Shown: positions 42,298-51,154 of the stretch, piece after piece
Layout of the letters: the number at the start of each line of letters is the position of its first letter
Numbering within the stretch: the first letter of the stretch is position 1
From: Flagellimonas lutimaris
GTDB taxonomy: Bacteria; Bacteroidota; Bacteroidia; Flavobacteriales; Flavobacteriaceae
Reading direction: 5' to 3'
Length of the DNA: 64,000 nucleotides
NCBI RefSeq assembly: GCF_003581615.1
Contig: NZ_QXFH01000070.1
Coordinates: 186,001 to 250,000, forward strand
The notes under the pieces: model-generated
Seen by the model: only the letters and a program-made list of their open reading frames with translations
Databases searched by the model: none
Told to the model about the DNA's origin: nothing
Translations under genes and position numbers: made by a program

Positions 42298-42668
42298 TGC
42301 TCCTATTCGCAAAAATCATCATTTTGATTGTGACCTTGCTCCACATCTATTTTATGTGGTTGGAAATGTTCGCATGGACTACCAAGGCCAAAAAAGTGTT
42401 CCGAACCTTTCCTGAAGAATTATTTGAACCCACAAAAACTTTGGCAGCAAACCAAGGTCTTTACAATGGGTTTTTGGCTGCAGGGCTTATTTGGTCCTTG
42501 GTGATACAAGATGCTACATGGCAAGTTTATGTGGGGTTCTTCTTTTTGGGATGTGTTGCGATTGCCGGTATTTATGGTGCATTAACAGCGTCAAAAAAAA
42601 TATTTATGGTTCAGGGGCTTCCAGCCATTATAGGGATAATTCTTCTCCTGGTCCATCAATTCCTCTAA
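42294..42668 (+). CDS. DUF1304 membrane protein
   Basis: 124 residues, four hydrophobic segments (LFAKIIILIVTLLHIYFMWLE, GLYNGFLAAGLIWSLV, VYVGFFFLGCVAIAGIYGAL, GLPAIIGIILLLVHQFL), matching the DUF1304 pattern of small integral membrane proteins (conserved NQGLYNGFLAAGL). Function unknown. ATG at 42294 overlaps the stop of the dioxygenase; an ATG at 42297 is equally possible. Confidence 0.85.
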   Translation: MMLLFAKIIILIVTLLHIYFMWLEMFAWTTKAKKVFRTFPEELFEPTKTLAANQGLYNGFLAAGLIWSLVIQDATWQVYVGFFFLGCVAIAGIYGALTASKKIFMVQGLPAIIGIILLLVHQFL

Positions 42669-42738
42669 ACCGTTTATCCTCTTGGAGAATATTCGTAATA
42701 TTGTAAAAATATAACAATACATCACTAAAAAGTTATAA

Positions 42739-44292
42739 ATGTCAAAAATTGCAACTGCTTTTGGAATAGAAGAAGCCTTAAAAGAACTTGGCTTAAATGA
42801 AATAAACAACGGTACTTCCACAGGAAAAGATTGGTTTTCCAATGGAAATATCATTGAATCCTACTCACCTGTTGATGGAGCTTTAATCGGAAAAGTTAAA
42901 GCAACAACTCCAGAGGATTACGAAAAAGTAATTAGTACGGCTCAAGAAGGTTTTAAAAAATGGAGAACTATGCCGGCCCCACAACGTGGTGAAGTGGTTC
43001 GACAGTTTAATGACGAACTTCGGAGATTGAAAGAACCATTGGGAAAACTGGTATCCTACGAAATGGGAAAAAGCTACCAGGAAGGATTGGGCGAAGTACA
43101 GGAAATGATTGATATCTGTGACTTTGCCGTAGGTTTATCAAGGCAATTGCACGGACTTACCATGCACAGTGAGCGCCCTGGTCATAGAATGTACGAGCAA
43201 TATCACCCACTTGGTGTTGTAGGCATAATTTCGGCCTTCAACTTCCCTGTTGCAGTTTGGTCATGGAACACCGCCCTAGCTTGGGTTTGTGGTGATGCCT
43301 GTATTTGGAAAGGCTCTGAAAAAACTCCAATGACATCCGTGGCTTGCCAAAATATCGCTGCCCGTGTGTTTACCGAAAATGGTGTTCCCGAAGGTATTTC
43401 TTGCTTGATTACAGGCGACTACCACGTAGGTGAACTCATGACAAAAGACGAACGAGTCCCATTGATTTCGGCTACTGGTTCCACCCGCATGGGAAAGATA
43501 GTTGCACAAACAGTTGCAGGACGTCTTGGAAAAACATTATTGGAGCTTGGTGGAAACAACGCCATTATCGTAACACCCGATGCCAACATTAAAAACACCG
43601 TAATCGGTGCCGTATTCGGCGCTGTTGGTACTTGTGGCCAACGTTGCACTTCAACGCGCCGATTGATTGTTCACGAGGATGTGTACGATAAGGTGAAAAA
43701 TGCCATTGTAGATGCCTATAAGCAAATAAGAATTGGCAACCCATTGGACGAAAACAACCATGTTGGACCACTAATTGATAAAGATGCTGTAAAAAATTAT
43801 TTAAACGCCTTAGAAAAAGTCGAAGCCGAAGGTGGAAACGTTTTGGTCAAAGGCGGTGTATTGGAAGGCGAGGGCTATGAAAGTGGTTGCTATGTAAAAC
43901 CTGCCATTGCCGAAGCAGAAAACCATTACGAAATTGTTCAGCACGAAACATTTGGTCCGGTTTTATATATTTTGAAATATAAAGGTGACCTTCAAAATGC
44001 TTTGGACATGCAAAACGGTGTTAGGCAAGGTCTTTCATCTGCTATAATGACGAATAATTTAAGAGAAGCTGAACGATTCCTTTCCGTTGAAGGTTCCGAT
44101 TGCGGTATCGCCAACGTGAACATTGGTACATCTGGAGCAGAAATTGGAGGAGCCTTTGGTGGTGAAAAAGAAACTGGAGGCGGTAGAGAAAGTGGTTCCG
44201 ATGCTTGGAAAGTGTACATGCGCAGACAAACCAATACCATTAACTACACAACCGAGTTGCCATTGGCCCAAGGCATTAAGTTTGATCTATAA
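42739..44292 (+). CDS. ALDH7-type aldehyde dehydrogenase
   Basis: 517-residue NAD(P)-dependent aldehyde dehydrogenase with catalytic Cys303 (GQRCTSTRR), general base Glu269 (LLELGGNN), and FNFPVAVWSWNTALA-type cofactor-site sequence. The segment EQYHPLGVVGIISAFNFPVA and the C-terminal SGAEIGGAFGGEKETGGGR resemble the ALDH7 (antiquitin, alpha-aminoadipic semialdehyde dehydrogenase, AmaB) group, which acts in lysine breakdown. Its place 70 bp after DUF1304 and the 3-hydroxyanthranilate dioxygenase would also fit an aminomuconate semialdehyde dehydrogenase. ALDH7 is the better match by sequence. Confidence 0.88.
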   Translation: MSKIATAFGIEEALKELGLNEINNGTSTGKDWFSNGNIIESYSPVDGALIGKVKATTPEDYEKVISTAQEGFKKWRTMPAPQRGEVVRQFNDELRRLKEPLGKLVSYEMGKSYQEGLGEVQEMIDICDFAVGLSRQLHGLTMHSERPGHRMYEQYHPLGVVGIISAFNFPVAVWSWNTALAWVCGDACIWKGSEKTPMTSVACQNIAARVFTENGVPEGISCLITGDYHVGELMTKDERVPLISATGSTRMGKIVAQTVAGRLGKTLLELGGNNAIIVTPDANIKNTVIGAVFGAVGTCGQRCTSTRRLIVHEDVYDKVKNAIVDAYKQIRIGNPLDENNHVGPLIDKDAVKNYLNALEKVEAEGGNVLVKGGVLEGEGYESGCYVKPAIAEAENHYEIVQHETFGPVLYILKYKGDLQNALDMQNGVRQGLSSAIMTNNLREAERFLSVEGSDCGIANVNIGTSGAEIGGAFGGEKETGGGRESGSDAWKVYMRRQTNTINYTTELPLAQGIKFDL

Positions 44293-44298
44293 AAACAA

Positions 44299-44339
44299 AA
44301 AGCCGCCCGTTCAGCATGTAACTGAATTGGGCGGTCTTT
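44299..44339 (-). terminator. Hairpin element, copy 3
   Basis: Long stem: AAAGCCGCCC / GGGCGGTCTTT plus inner TTCAG / CTGAA. Its T-run is on the minus strand (CTTTTTGTTTTT); on the plus strand, where the ALDH gene ends 6 bp before, only TTT follows. The next minus-strand gene upstream in that direction is over 800 bp away, so it either ends a minus-strand small transcript or acts weakly for ALDH. A full -7 match (TAAGTTTG, 44359-44366 on the minus strand) lies just upstream. Confidence 0.6.
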
Positions 44340-44652
44340 AAAACCAACTTAACTAACTCAAACTTAACTTTAAAACCCTACTCCAATGCCGGAACTTTGT
44401 CGGGAGAAATAGGGTTCTTTACCTAATATTTGGCCTAAATCTCATCATATTTATTCAAGTATCTAAGAGATATCTTACAAGTGGATCCAAAAACTGTATG
44501 TTTGGTTCTATTTGTTCTGTTTTCTGTCTTTTGATTTTTCCATTTGATCCCTTCTTTTTCGAGATACCTCAACTTCTGATACTTTAATTTAGAATTTTAA
44601 GATTTTTTTAATATTTTAAATGGGCAGTTTTTGCTGTTCAAATATCTAAACT
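44340..44652. other. AT-rich gap without a gene
   Basis: Starts with a C/A-rich flank (CCAACTTAACTAACTCAAACTT) like that beside the other two hairpin copies, then AT-rich sequence with no frame over 60 codons that looks coding. No RNA gene recognised beyond the possible minus-strand small transcript described for the hairpin at 44299. Confidence 0.4.
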
Positions 44653-45216
44653 ATGGATTGGGAAAGTTCAACTATATGGTATTGGATTATTTTGGCTATC
44701 ACGGGAATTATTTCCGGAATCCTTGGATACTTTTTTGGAAAGTCGGACACGCCATCAATTCAAGAAAAATCGTTTGAAATAAATACACTAGAAATACAGA
44801 ACGCCAAATTAAAATCCGATTTGGAGACATGTCGTAAAAGGCTTGAATCCTTCACTACTAAAACTAAACAGCTTGAATTTGATAACCATACAAATTCTTT
44901 ACAAAGTAAGTCTTTCTCTTTTGATACAGGCGAAGCTAAAGCTGCGTTTGGAAAAACCATCAAGGAAAATGACCTAAAGCTTGTTGAGGGTATCGGTCCA
45001 AAAATTGAAGGCCTATTTCACAATTTCGGCATTAAAACCTGGAAAGAACTTGCTGAAACCTCCGCGGATAAATGTCAGGAAGTGCTGGACTCTGGCGGAA
45101 AACGTTATCGCATCCATGATCCTGCCTCATGGCCCATGCAAGCAAAAATGGCCTACGAGGGTCATTGGGAACAATTATTCGAGTGGCAGGAAAAGCATCG
45201 TGCCGGCAAATACTAG
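44653..45216 (+). CDS. Membrane-anchored protein with C-terminal HhH-like domain
   Basis: 187 residues. An N-terminal membrane helix (about 8-28, YWIILAITGIISGILGYFFG) is followed by a predicted coiled coil (about 40-80) and a C-terminal module starting LKLVEGIGPKIEGLFHNFGIKTWKELAE, a helix-hairpin-helix-like (DUF4332-type) motif that often binds DNA non-specifically, then HDPASWPMQAKMAYEGHWEQLFEWQ. I recall this module as common in Bacteroidetes membrane proteins. Whether it binds DNA at the membrane is an inference. Confidence 0.7.
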   Translation: MDWESSTIWYWIILAITGIISGILGYFFGKSDTPSIQEKSFEINTLEIQNAKLKSDLETCRKRLESFTTKTKQLEFDNHTNSLQSKSFSFDTGEAKAAFGKTIKENDLKLVEGIGPKIEGLFHNFGIKTWKELAETSADKCQEVLDSGGKRYRIHDPASWPMQAKMAYEGHWEQLFEWQEKHRAGKY

Positions 45217-45238
45217 TCAGCAAGACCGACCTGTCTTT

Positions 45239-46234
45239 CTACAACATTCCGTTTGCTTGCACCCATTTAAAGGTATATTGATCTTGTGAAAATTGCATGC
45301 GCTCTGATATACGCTGTAATCTTTCTGGAAGTTTCATTAAATAAACCCGGGCCTTTTCCGCTTGATCGGAAAGTCCTCGAAGATTCCCAATTTCCCAATA
45401 ATCGTTCAGCTTTTTCAAGATATCGATATAGTCCTGCGCAGTGTATACCCCCAAACGCTGGGCACAATTGGAAAACTGCTCGAACGCCTCGCCAATATTT
45501 CCTCCTGATTCCCTTAAAAAATGGGCAGGCATCACTATTTTTTTCTTCATCATATCGGCAAATGCCAATACCATCCCATCCGGGTCTTGTCCTATAATCG
45601 TCTTTACAAATTCCCGATACGCTAAATGATGTCTCATTTCATCACCTGCAATAATGGTGCACATTTTTGCGAGAAGGGCATTCCCTTTCTTTCTGGCCAT
45701 TTTTCCCACCCTTTTGTGGGAGATATTGGTAGCAAGCTCCTGAAAAGAGGTGTACACAAAGTTTTTGTATGGGTCTCTATCAGTTCCTATATCAAACCCA
45801 TCAGAAATTAAATGTTGCGTGGTAATTTCAATCTCCCGCATGTTTACACGACCCGATAGATAGAGATACTTGTTCAAAACATCACCATGTCTGTTCTCCT
45901 CCGCAGTCCACGCTCGCACCCATTTGCTCCATCCATTATCCTTGCCGTTGTGTTGATCAATACCTTCTACATCCATTAACCATGATTCATAGGTTGGGAG
46001 TGCTTCTTCAGTAATCGTATCGGCCACAAGGGTTACCCAAAAATCATAGCCCAACTCCTTGGCTTCGCCCCTAATCTGCTCTATTTCATCAAAAAAATTA
46101 TCGCTTTGGGAATCTGGCAAGAAATCAGTGGGCTGCCATATTTTTTCACTTGGAATAAGAAATTCATCAATAAACCCTTCAACTTTGGGTTCAATCGACT
46201 GCATCACTTCCAATCTTACATTTTTAATCGACAT
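45239..46234 (-). CDS. Acyl-ACP desaturase (fatty acid desaturase type 2)
   Basis: 331-residue soluble di-iron enzyme that puts a double bond in acyl-ACP. The two diiron helices are visible as EENRHGD (near 111) and DEMRHH (near 198). The remaining helices and FVYTSFQELATNISHKR agree with plant-type stearoyl-ACP desaturases. Such enzymes let some Bacteroidetes and actinobacteria make unsaturated fatty acids aerobically. Last gene of a two-gene run behind the phosphoesterase (45-bp gap). Confidence 0.93.
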   Translation of the reverse strand: MSIKNVRLEVMQSIEPKVEGFIDEFLIPSEKIWQPTDFLPDSQSDNFFDEIEQIRGEAKELGYDFWVTLVADTITEEALPTYESWLMDVEGIDQHNGKDNGWSKWVRAWTAEENRHGDVLNKYLYLSGRVNMREIEITTQHLISDGFDIGTDRDPYKNFVYTSFQELATNISHKRVGKMARKKGNALLAKMCTIIAGDEMRHHLAYREFVKTIIGQDPDGMVLAFADMMKKKIVMPAHFLRESGGNIGEAFEQFSNCAQRLGVYTAQDYIDILKKLNDYWEIGNLRGLSDQAEKARVYLMKLPERLQRISERMQFSQDQYTFKWVQANGML

Positions 46235-46279
46235 ATATGGGGGTTTTTACAAAGGTCTTCATAATTTAATGAATAAACG

Positions 46280-47005
46280 TTAATTTCTTCCTCTTTCACC
46301 GGGATAAAACGTATGAACCGGGTCACTTTGCCAATATTCCTTGGTTTCTACATCCAACATCGTTAATCCACCCATAAATGCAGCTCCTGTATCCACGTTC
46401 CAAACATTAGCCTTCTTTTGTGGTTTTACAAACTCATTTTTGGACAAGGGTGTATGGCCAATAAATACTTCTTTGTAATGGGTCAATCTTTTTGGAAACT
46501 TTGGGTCTGTTGGCTTTAAATCTGGATCAAGTGCAGTGGCTAGCTCCCATAATGTCCTGTCCCAATAAAAGGATTGTTCAAAATATTCGTAGTCTATTCC
46601 CTTGAGGTTTGTGTAGCCGGCGTGCAAATACAAACGGCTGTCATTAGCCAGATAATAGTTCTTCAAATCTTCATAAAACTTGAGATGCAAATCCCATTTA
46701 TCCCTATTCGCATTTAAATAAGAGTTCCTTGTAGCAGTGCCACCATGCGCCAACCATTGTGGGTTTTCTTTTTGATCCACCAACCAAGCCCTGCAGAGTT
46801 CATCATGGTTTCCGCGAATGAAGGTGCAAGTGTATTCACTTTGTAACTGAATCAAAAAATCAACCGTTTCAACAGCGGTGCTCCAAGCATCTACGTAATC
46901 TCCCAAAAAAATAATATGATCATTAGAGGTAACCTTGGCTTTTGTCATTAATTGTTCCAAAGCCCGCACCCCAGAATGGATGTCGCCCACTACAAGTGTC
47001 CGCAT
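46280..47005 (-). CDS. Calcineurin-type metallophosphoesterase
   Basis: 241 residues from ATG 47005 (an ATG at 47032 adds nine unlikely residues). Metal-site motifs are VGDIHSG, FLGDYVDAW, FIRGNHDEL, HAGYT and VFIGHTPL, as in PPP-type serine/threonine phosphatases and Ap4A hydrolases; substrate cannot be told. Divergent from the fructokinase gene and 45 bp upstream of the acyl-ACP desaturase. Confidence 0.9.
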   Translation of the reverse strand: MRTLVVGDIHSGVRALEQLMTKAKVTSNDHIIFLGDYVDAWSTAVETVDFLIQLQSEYTCTFIRGNHDELCRAWLVDQKENPQWLAHGGTATRNSYLNANRDKWDLHLKFYEDLKNYYLANDSRLYLHAGYTNLKGIDYEYFEQSFYWDRTLWELATALDPDLKPTDPKFPKRLTHYKEVFIGHTPLSKNEFVKPQKKANVWNVDTGAAFMGGLTMLDVETKEYWQSDPVHTFYPGERGRN

Positions 47006-47156
47006 AGAAAAGTTTTTCGCAATATTACACACAAATGGTTGGCCGATGAAAAATCACAGTGGCTTTATCACGTATTTAACCTACAATTCAAATAAACCTA
47101 ACTGATTTTTGGACGTGGTATAATTTTCTATGTACCTTAGAATATTTCGAAACAAT

Positions 47157-48101
47157 ATGAAGAAAGTATACTGTATTGGTGAATTATTAATTGATTTTGT
47201 TGCCGAACGGCAAGGGAGCGACCTTTCCAAAGCGAATGAATTCACCAAAAAAGCAGGCGGTGCCCCGGCCAATGTGGCTTGTGCCATATCCAAATTGGGA
47301 GGAAATGGAATCTTTATCGGATGTGTTGGGGACGACCCGTTTGGTAAATTTCTTTTAGAAACTCTCAAAACTGAAGGGGTAGATATTTCGTTGGCCCAAC
47401 TATCAAAAACCTTTACCACTCTTGCCTTTGTTTCCATTGCGGAAGATGGAGAGCGAGACTTTGTTTTTAGTAGGGGTGCGGATAAGGAACTTAAATACAA
47501 CCCCGACCTAAGAAAAAATCTTCCAGGAAATATACTGCACCTAGGGGCAGCAACTGCTCTGTTGGGTGGCCCTTTGGAAAAAACATACACCAAATATCTT
47601 TTTGATGGCCTTACCAAAGAGATGTTTATTTGCTTCGACCCAAATTTTAGAAGTGACCTTTGGAAAGATGATGAAGAAACCTTCATAAAAAAATGCATGC
47701 CTTTTGTGGAGAAATCACATTTGTGCAAGTTCAGCCTTGAGGAAGCTCAATTAATTTCAGGTAAAAAAGATTTAAATGAAGCTTGTGATTTACTACACAA
47801 GGCCGGAACAAAAATTATTACCGTTACCTTAGGAAAAGATGGAACTCTTTTAAGTATGAACGGCTCTAAAAAAGTAATTCCAAGTGTTCCTGTTAATCCT
47901 GTTGACACTACAGGAGCGGGGGATGCATTTATAGGGTGTTTATTATATCAAATTTCCGATTTGGGTAATTTTGAATCTGTCTTTGAAGATTTTTCTTTAG
48001 TTGAAAACATGGTGGCCACAGCCAACAAGGCCGGGGCCATAACCACTACAAATTACGGGGCCATTGTGGCCCTACCAACAAAGGACCAGCTCGAAAAGTA
48101 A
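47157..48101 (+). CDS. Fructokinase (PfkB family)
   Basis: 314 residues from ATG 47157 (an ATG at 47130 would lengthen the N-terminus without support). PfkB sugar kinase: GELLIDFVAE at the start, AGGAPANVACAISKLGG near 38-54, and the signature DTTGAGDAFIGC with catalytic Asp259. The next gene follows with no gap and encodes an amylosucrase, whose free product is fructose, which is why I prefer fructokinase to ribokinase. TTTG-N21-TACCTTAG upstream (about 47109-47140) is a candidate promoter. Confidence 0.88.
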   Translation: MKKVYCIGELLIDFVAERQGSDLSKANEFTKKAGGAPANVACAISKLGGNGIFIGCVGDDPFGKFLLETLKTEGVDISLAQLSKTFTTLAFVSIAEDGERDFVFSRGADKELKYNPDLRKNLPGNILHLGAATALLGGPLEKTYTKYLFDGLTKEMFICFDPNFRSDLWKDDEETFIKKCMPFVEKSHLCKFSLEEAQLISGKKDLNEACDLLHKAGTKIITVTLGKDGTLLSMNGSKKVIPSVPVNPVDTTGAGDAFIGCLLYQISDLGNFESVFEDFSLVENMVATANKAGAITTTNYGAIVALPTKDQLEK

Positions 48102-50021
48102 ATGAACCAAGCCAATTTACATAGACTACTTTCTCAAAAAGGGAAAGACAGCAAGGAACTCTTCGACCTTCGGTTGGCCACCAACCTCACCTTGATTCAA
48201 AAACAGTTCTTTTCTCTATACTCCGAAGAGCGTCATGAGAAACATTTTCAAAAACTGTTGAAACTTCTGGCCAAATTGTACTTGGACAGACCTGAAGAGT
48301 TAAGGAATCAAGATTTGGAGAGATTGAAATCGGGCAATTGGTACCAATCCGAAAAACTTGTTGGCATGCAGTTGTATGTCGAGCATTTCAACAAAGACCT
48401 AAAAGGGCTACAAGAAAAAATACCCTACTTTAAAAAATTGGGAATAAACTTTTTACACCTTATGCCTATCACCACAAGGCCCAAAGGGGAAAGTGATGGT
48501 GGGTACGCCGTGAACAGCTACCTTCAGGTGGATAAAAAATATGGCTCCAAGGAAGATTTACAGGAATTGACCACGGCATTCCGTAACAATGGTATTTATT
48601 TGATGCTCGATTTCGTTGTGAACCACACTTCCAACGAATTTTCTTGGGCTAAAAAAGCGATAAAAGGCGATAAAAAATATCAGGGCTATTATTACACTTT
48701 TGAGGATTTCACTATTCCAGAGGAATTTGAAAAAACATTGCCCGAAGTCTTCCCGGAAACCTCACCTGGTAATTTTACCTATATCCCCGAAATGGAAAAA
48801 TGGGTAATGACGGTATTCAACAGTTATCAATGGGACCTCAACTATACCAACCCCGATGTGTTTTTGGAAATGCTCACCAATTTGGTGAAGTTAACGGATT
48901 TGGGCGTGGATGTGGTTCGTTTTGATGCGCTCGCTTTTCTTTGGAAAAAAATCGGGACGATTTCCCAAAACCTTCCCGAAGCCCACAATCTCATTGCCTT
49001 GTTCCGAATGTGTTTACAAATTGTTGCTCCGGGCACCATACTTTTGGCAGAGGCCATTGTAGCCCCAATGGACATTGTGAAATATTTTGGAGAAGAAGAA
49101 AAACGGGGCAACGAATGTGAAGTGGCCTATAATGCTTCGCTGATGGCACTGTTATGGAATTCCATTGCCACTAAAAAAACTCAATTACTCTATAAAAGTT
49201 TGATGCACGTGCCGCCAAAACCCAAAGATTGTACTTGGATCAACTATATCCGTTGCCACGATGATATTGGACTGGGATACGAAAACCACCTCATCGAAGA
49301 ATTGGGTTGGAATCCCGGGATGCACCGTAAATTTTTATTGGATTACTATTGCCAACGATTGGATTGGTCCCCAGCCACCGGAATGCTTTTTATGTACAAC
49401 CCAAAAACAGGCGATGGGCGCATCACTGGAAGTGCAGCATCGTTACTGGGAATGGAAAAGGCTTTGGCAACAAAAGATGAAAGTTTACTGGAAGAATCGG
49501 TGAAGAAAATCATTTTGCTGCACGGAATCACCTTAGCTTTTGGTGGTATTCCTTTGATTTACGCAGGTGATGAAATTGGCACCTTAAACGATTATTCCTT
49601 CCAAAATGATGCATCCAAAAAAGGAGATAGTCGCTGGGTAAATCGCCCCATGCAGGATTGGGAAACCATTTCAAAACTGGACAATCAGAACCTACCTCAG
49701 TCCAAAATATTCCATACTCTTCAAAAACTTATCGGAATTAGAAAAAAGAACACGGTTTTTGCGGATAACAATAATCTGGAATTGTGCCACACGGGCAACG
49801 ACCATATTTTATCATTTGAAAGAACTCAAGACCAAGAGGGGTTGCTTGTTATATGCAATTTTGATGAAAACCCTCAGGTCATCGATAGTAGCTGGATCAA
49901 AAAGCTTGGCTATTTCAGTAAAGGGGAACCCTTGGATTTAGTATCCGATGAAAAAATAGAGTTAAACAGTGGTCTTTTGGAAATTGCCCCTTATCAAATG
50001 ATGTGGTTACAAAGAGATTAG
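48102..50021 (+). CDS. Amylosucrase (GH13 subfamily 4)
   Basis: 639-residue glucansucrase that uses sucrose to build alpha-1,4-glucan and releases fructose. It aligns by eye along its whole length with the Neisseria polysaccharea enzyme. GH13 residues are present: His175 (NHT), Asp275 nucleophile in VVRFDALAF, Glu317 acid/base in LLAEAIV, Asp387 in CHDDIG, and Arg511 in DSRW, which holds sucrose in that enzyme. No signal peptide is seen, so it is cytoplasmic. It starts right after the fructokinase stop, forming a two-gene unit. A related sucrose hydrolase activity is possible. Its TAG overlaps the stop of the convergent gene by 4 bp. Confidence 0.93.
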   Translation: MNQANLHRLLSQKGKDSKELFDLRLATNLTLIQKQFFSLYSEERHEKHFQKLLKLLAKLYLDRPEELRNQDLERLKSGNWYQSEKLVGMQLYVEHFNKDLKGLQEKIPYFKKLGINFLHLMPITTRPKGESDGGYAVNSYLQVDKKYGSKEDLQELTTAFRNNGIYLMLDFVVNHTSNEFSWAKKAIKGDKKYQGYYYTFEDFTIPEEFEKTLPEVFPETSPGNFTYIPEMEKWVMTVFNSYQWDLNYTNPDVFLEMLTNLVKLTDLGVDVVRFDALAFLWKKIGTISQNLPEAHNLIALFRMCLQIVAPGTILLAEAIVAPMDIVKYFGEEEKRGNECEVAYNASLMALLWNSIATKKTQLLYKSLMHVPPKPKDCTWINYIRCHDDIGLGYENHLIEELGWNPGMHRKFLLDYYCQRLDWSPATGMLFMYNPKTGDGRITGSAASLLGMEKALATKDESLLEESVKKIILLHGITLAFGGIPLIYAGDEIGTLNDYSFQNDASKKGDSRWVNRPMQDWETISKLDNQNLPQSKIFHTLQKLIGIRKKNTVFADNNNLELCHTGNDHILSFERTQDQEGLLVICNFDENPQVIDSSWIKKLGYFSKGEPLDLVSDEKIELNSGLLEIAPYQMMWLQRD

Positions 50022-51154
50022 GCGTAATATACCTTCCGCAAAATTCGCTGCGATTCCTTTAACGATTGATATACATGACTATCGTAAGCCTTTATTAAGG
50101 CCCGTGAATTATTCATTTTATCCTTGGCTTCTTCAAAACCATTCAAATAACAGATAAGATACGTTGCTGGGAGGTGGGTCATATCCGTATGCTCCGAATC
50201 TGTCAATGGAATATGGTTTTCCAACTTTTTCAGAAGCGCATTGTTGGTATTGTAAACATGATACAGCGTTTTCTTATCAAACTGCGGCGGTTCAAATATC
50301 AATTTACTGTTGATGGCGTACTTACCATTGTCCGAAAATGTGATCACCATTTCTTCCAATGGATAATATTTTTGTTGTGATCCCAACCCCAGTTGAACAT
50401 ATTCCAAGGTTTTGAACGAATCATCATCATAGTCGATGGTTATTTCATCCAAAGCGGAATAGAAAAGTTTTACTTGTTCGTTGATGAGTTCTATGTCTAC
50501 TCTTGAATAATAGGTTTTACCCTTTACTTTTTTCTTGTTCCCTGCCCAGCAGACCACAAATTGTTCCTTGAAAACCTTGTAATCACTAGTTAAGTCCGGG
50601 TGCCGTGTGTTAAAAAAATTTAGAACGGCGTCCAAAGTGTATTCGATGTTGTTCCGGGCATGTTGCTCTATGGTGGCTACCTTATCGGAGTTAATATCCT
50701 TCAACTCAATATCAAAGGCTTTAGGTAGGCTAATGCTCCCTTCCCGAAAGAAAACCGCACCGCCATAATACTTCCAAATATTTTTGCGCAAAGCGCAGAC
50801 TTTTCCGTTGGATCTAATGGTGACCAGACCGACTACCTTCCCTTCTGGCAGATGGGGAAAGGGAATGTTTTCATAAGAAATCAAGGGTGGATTATCCAAA
50901 TAGGCATTAACGAGATTCTGGATTTTACTGTCATCAAAAAAATCGACACCTACAATCGTATTATCTTCGTCCTCTACGCCTATTACAATAAAAGAATTGT
51001 TTTTTGGATTGCTGTTGGCCAAGGCACAGACATGCTTTAAAAACTTGGCCTTTCCTTCTTTTTCACCTATGGATATAAAACGCTTTTTGTCGTAAAAACT
51101 ATTTTCGTCGTTGTGGGCTAACAGGTTTTTTACGAGTAGGCGTTTATTGATCAT
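50018..51154 (-). CDS. AlbA_2 (Schlafen-type) domain protein
   Basis: 378 residues. Residues about 15-125 look like an AlbA_2 domain: KEGKAKFLKHVCALANSNPKNNSFIVIGVEDEDNTIVGV, FPEGK.., and VALRK..FFREGS-like strand. The C-terminal 250 residues (about 130-378) have no domain I recognise. AlbA_2 proteins are often called ATP-binding transcriptional regulators and some belong to defence systems; no partner of known defence type is next to it. It overlaps the SDR gene by 4 bp, so it is the last gene of an AKR-SDR-AlbA_2 operon. Confidence 0.8.
   Translation of the reverse strand: MINKRLLVKNLLAHNDENSFYDKKRFISIGEKEGKAKFLKHVCALANSNPKNNSFIVIGVEDEDNTIVGVDFFDDSKIQNLVNAYLDNPPLISYENIPFPHLPEGKVVGLVTIRSNGKVCALRKNIWKYYGGAVFFREGSISLPKAFDIELKDINSDKVATIEQHARNNIEYTLDAVLNFFNTRHPDLTSDYKVFKEQFVVCWAGNKKKVKGKTYYSRVDIELINEQVKLFYSALDEITIDYDDDSFKTLEYVQLGLGSQQKYYPLEEMVITFSDNGKYAINSKLIFEPPQFDKKTLYHVYNTNNALLKKLENHIPLTDSEHTDMTHLPATYLICYLNGFEEAKDKMNNSRALIKAYDSHVYQSLKESQRILRKVYYA

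Noticed and set aside
47081..47728. Minus-strand frame of about 215 codons across the fructokinase gene
   Set aside because: Lies opposite the PfkB motifs of fructokinase; Ser/Pro/Arg-rich content typical of antisense frames.
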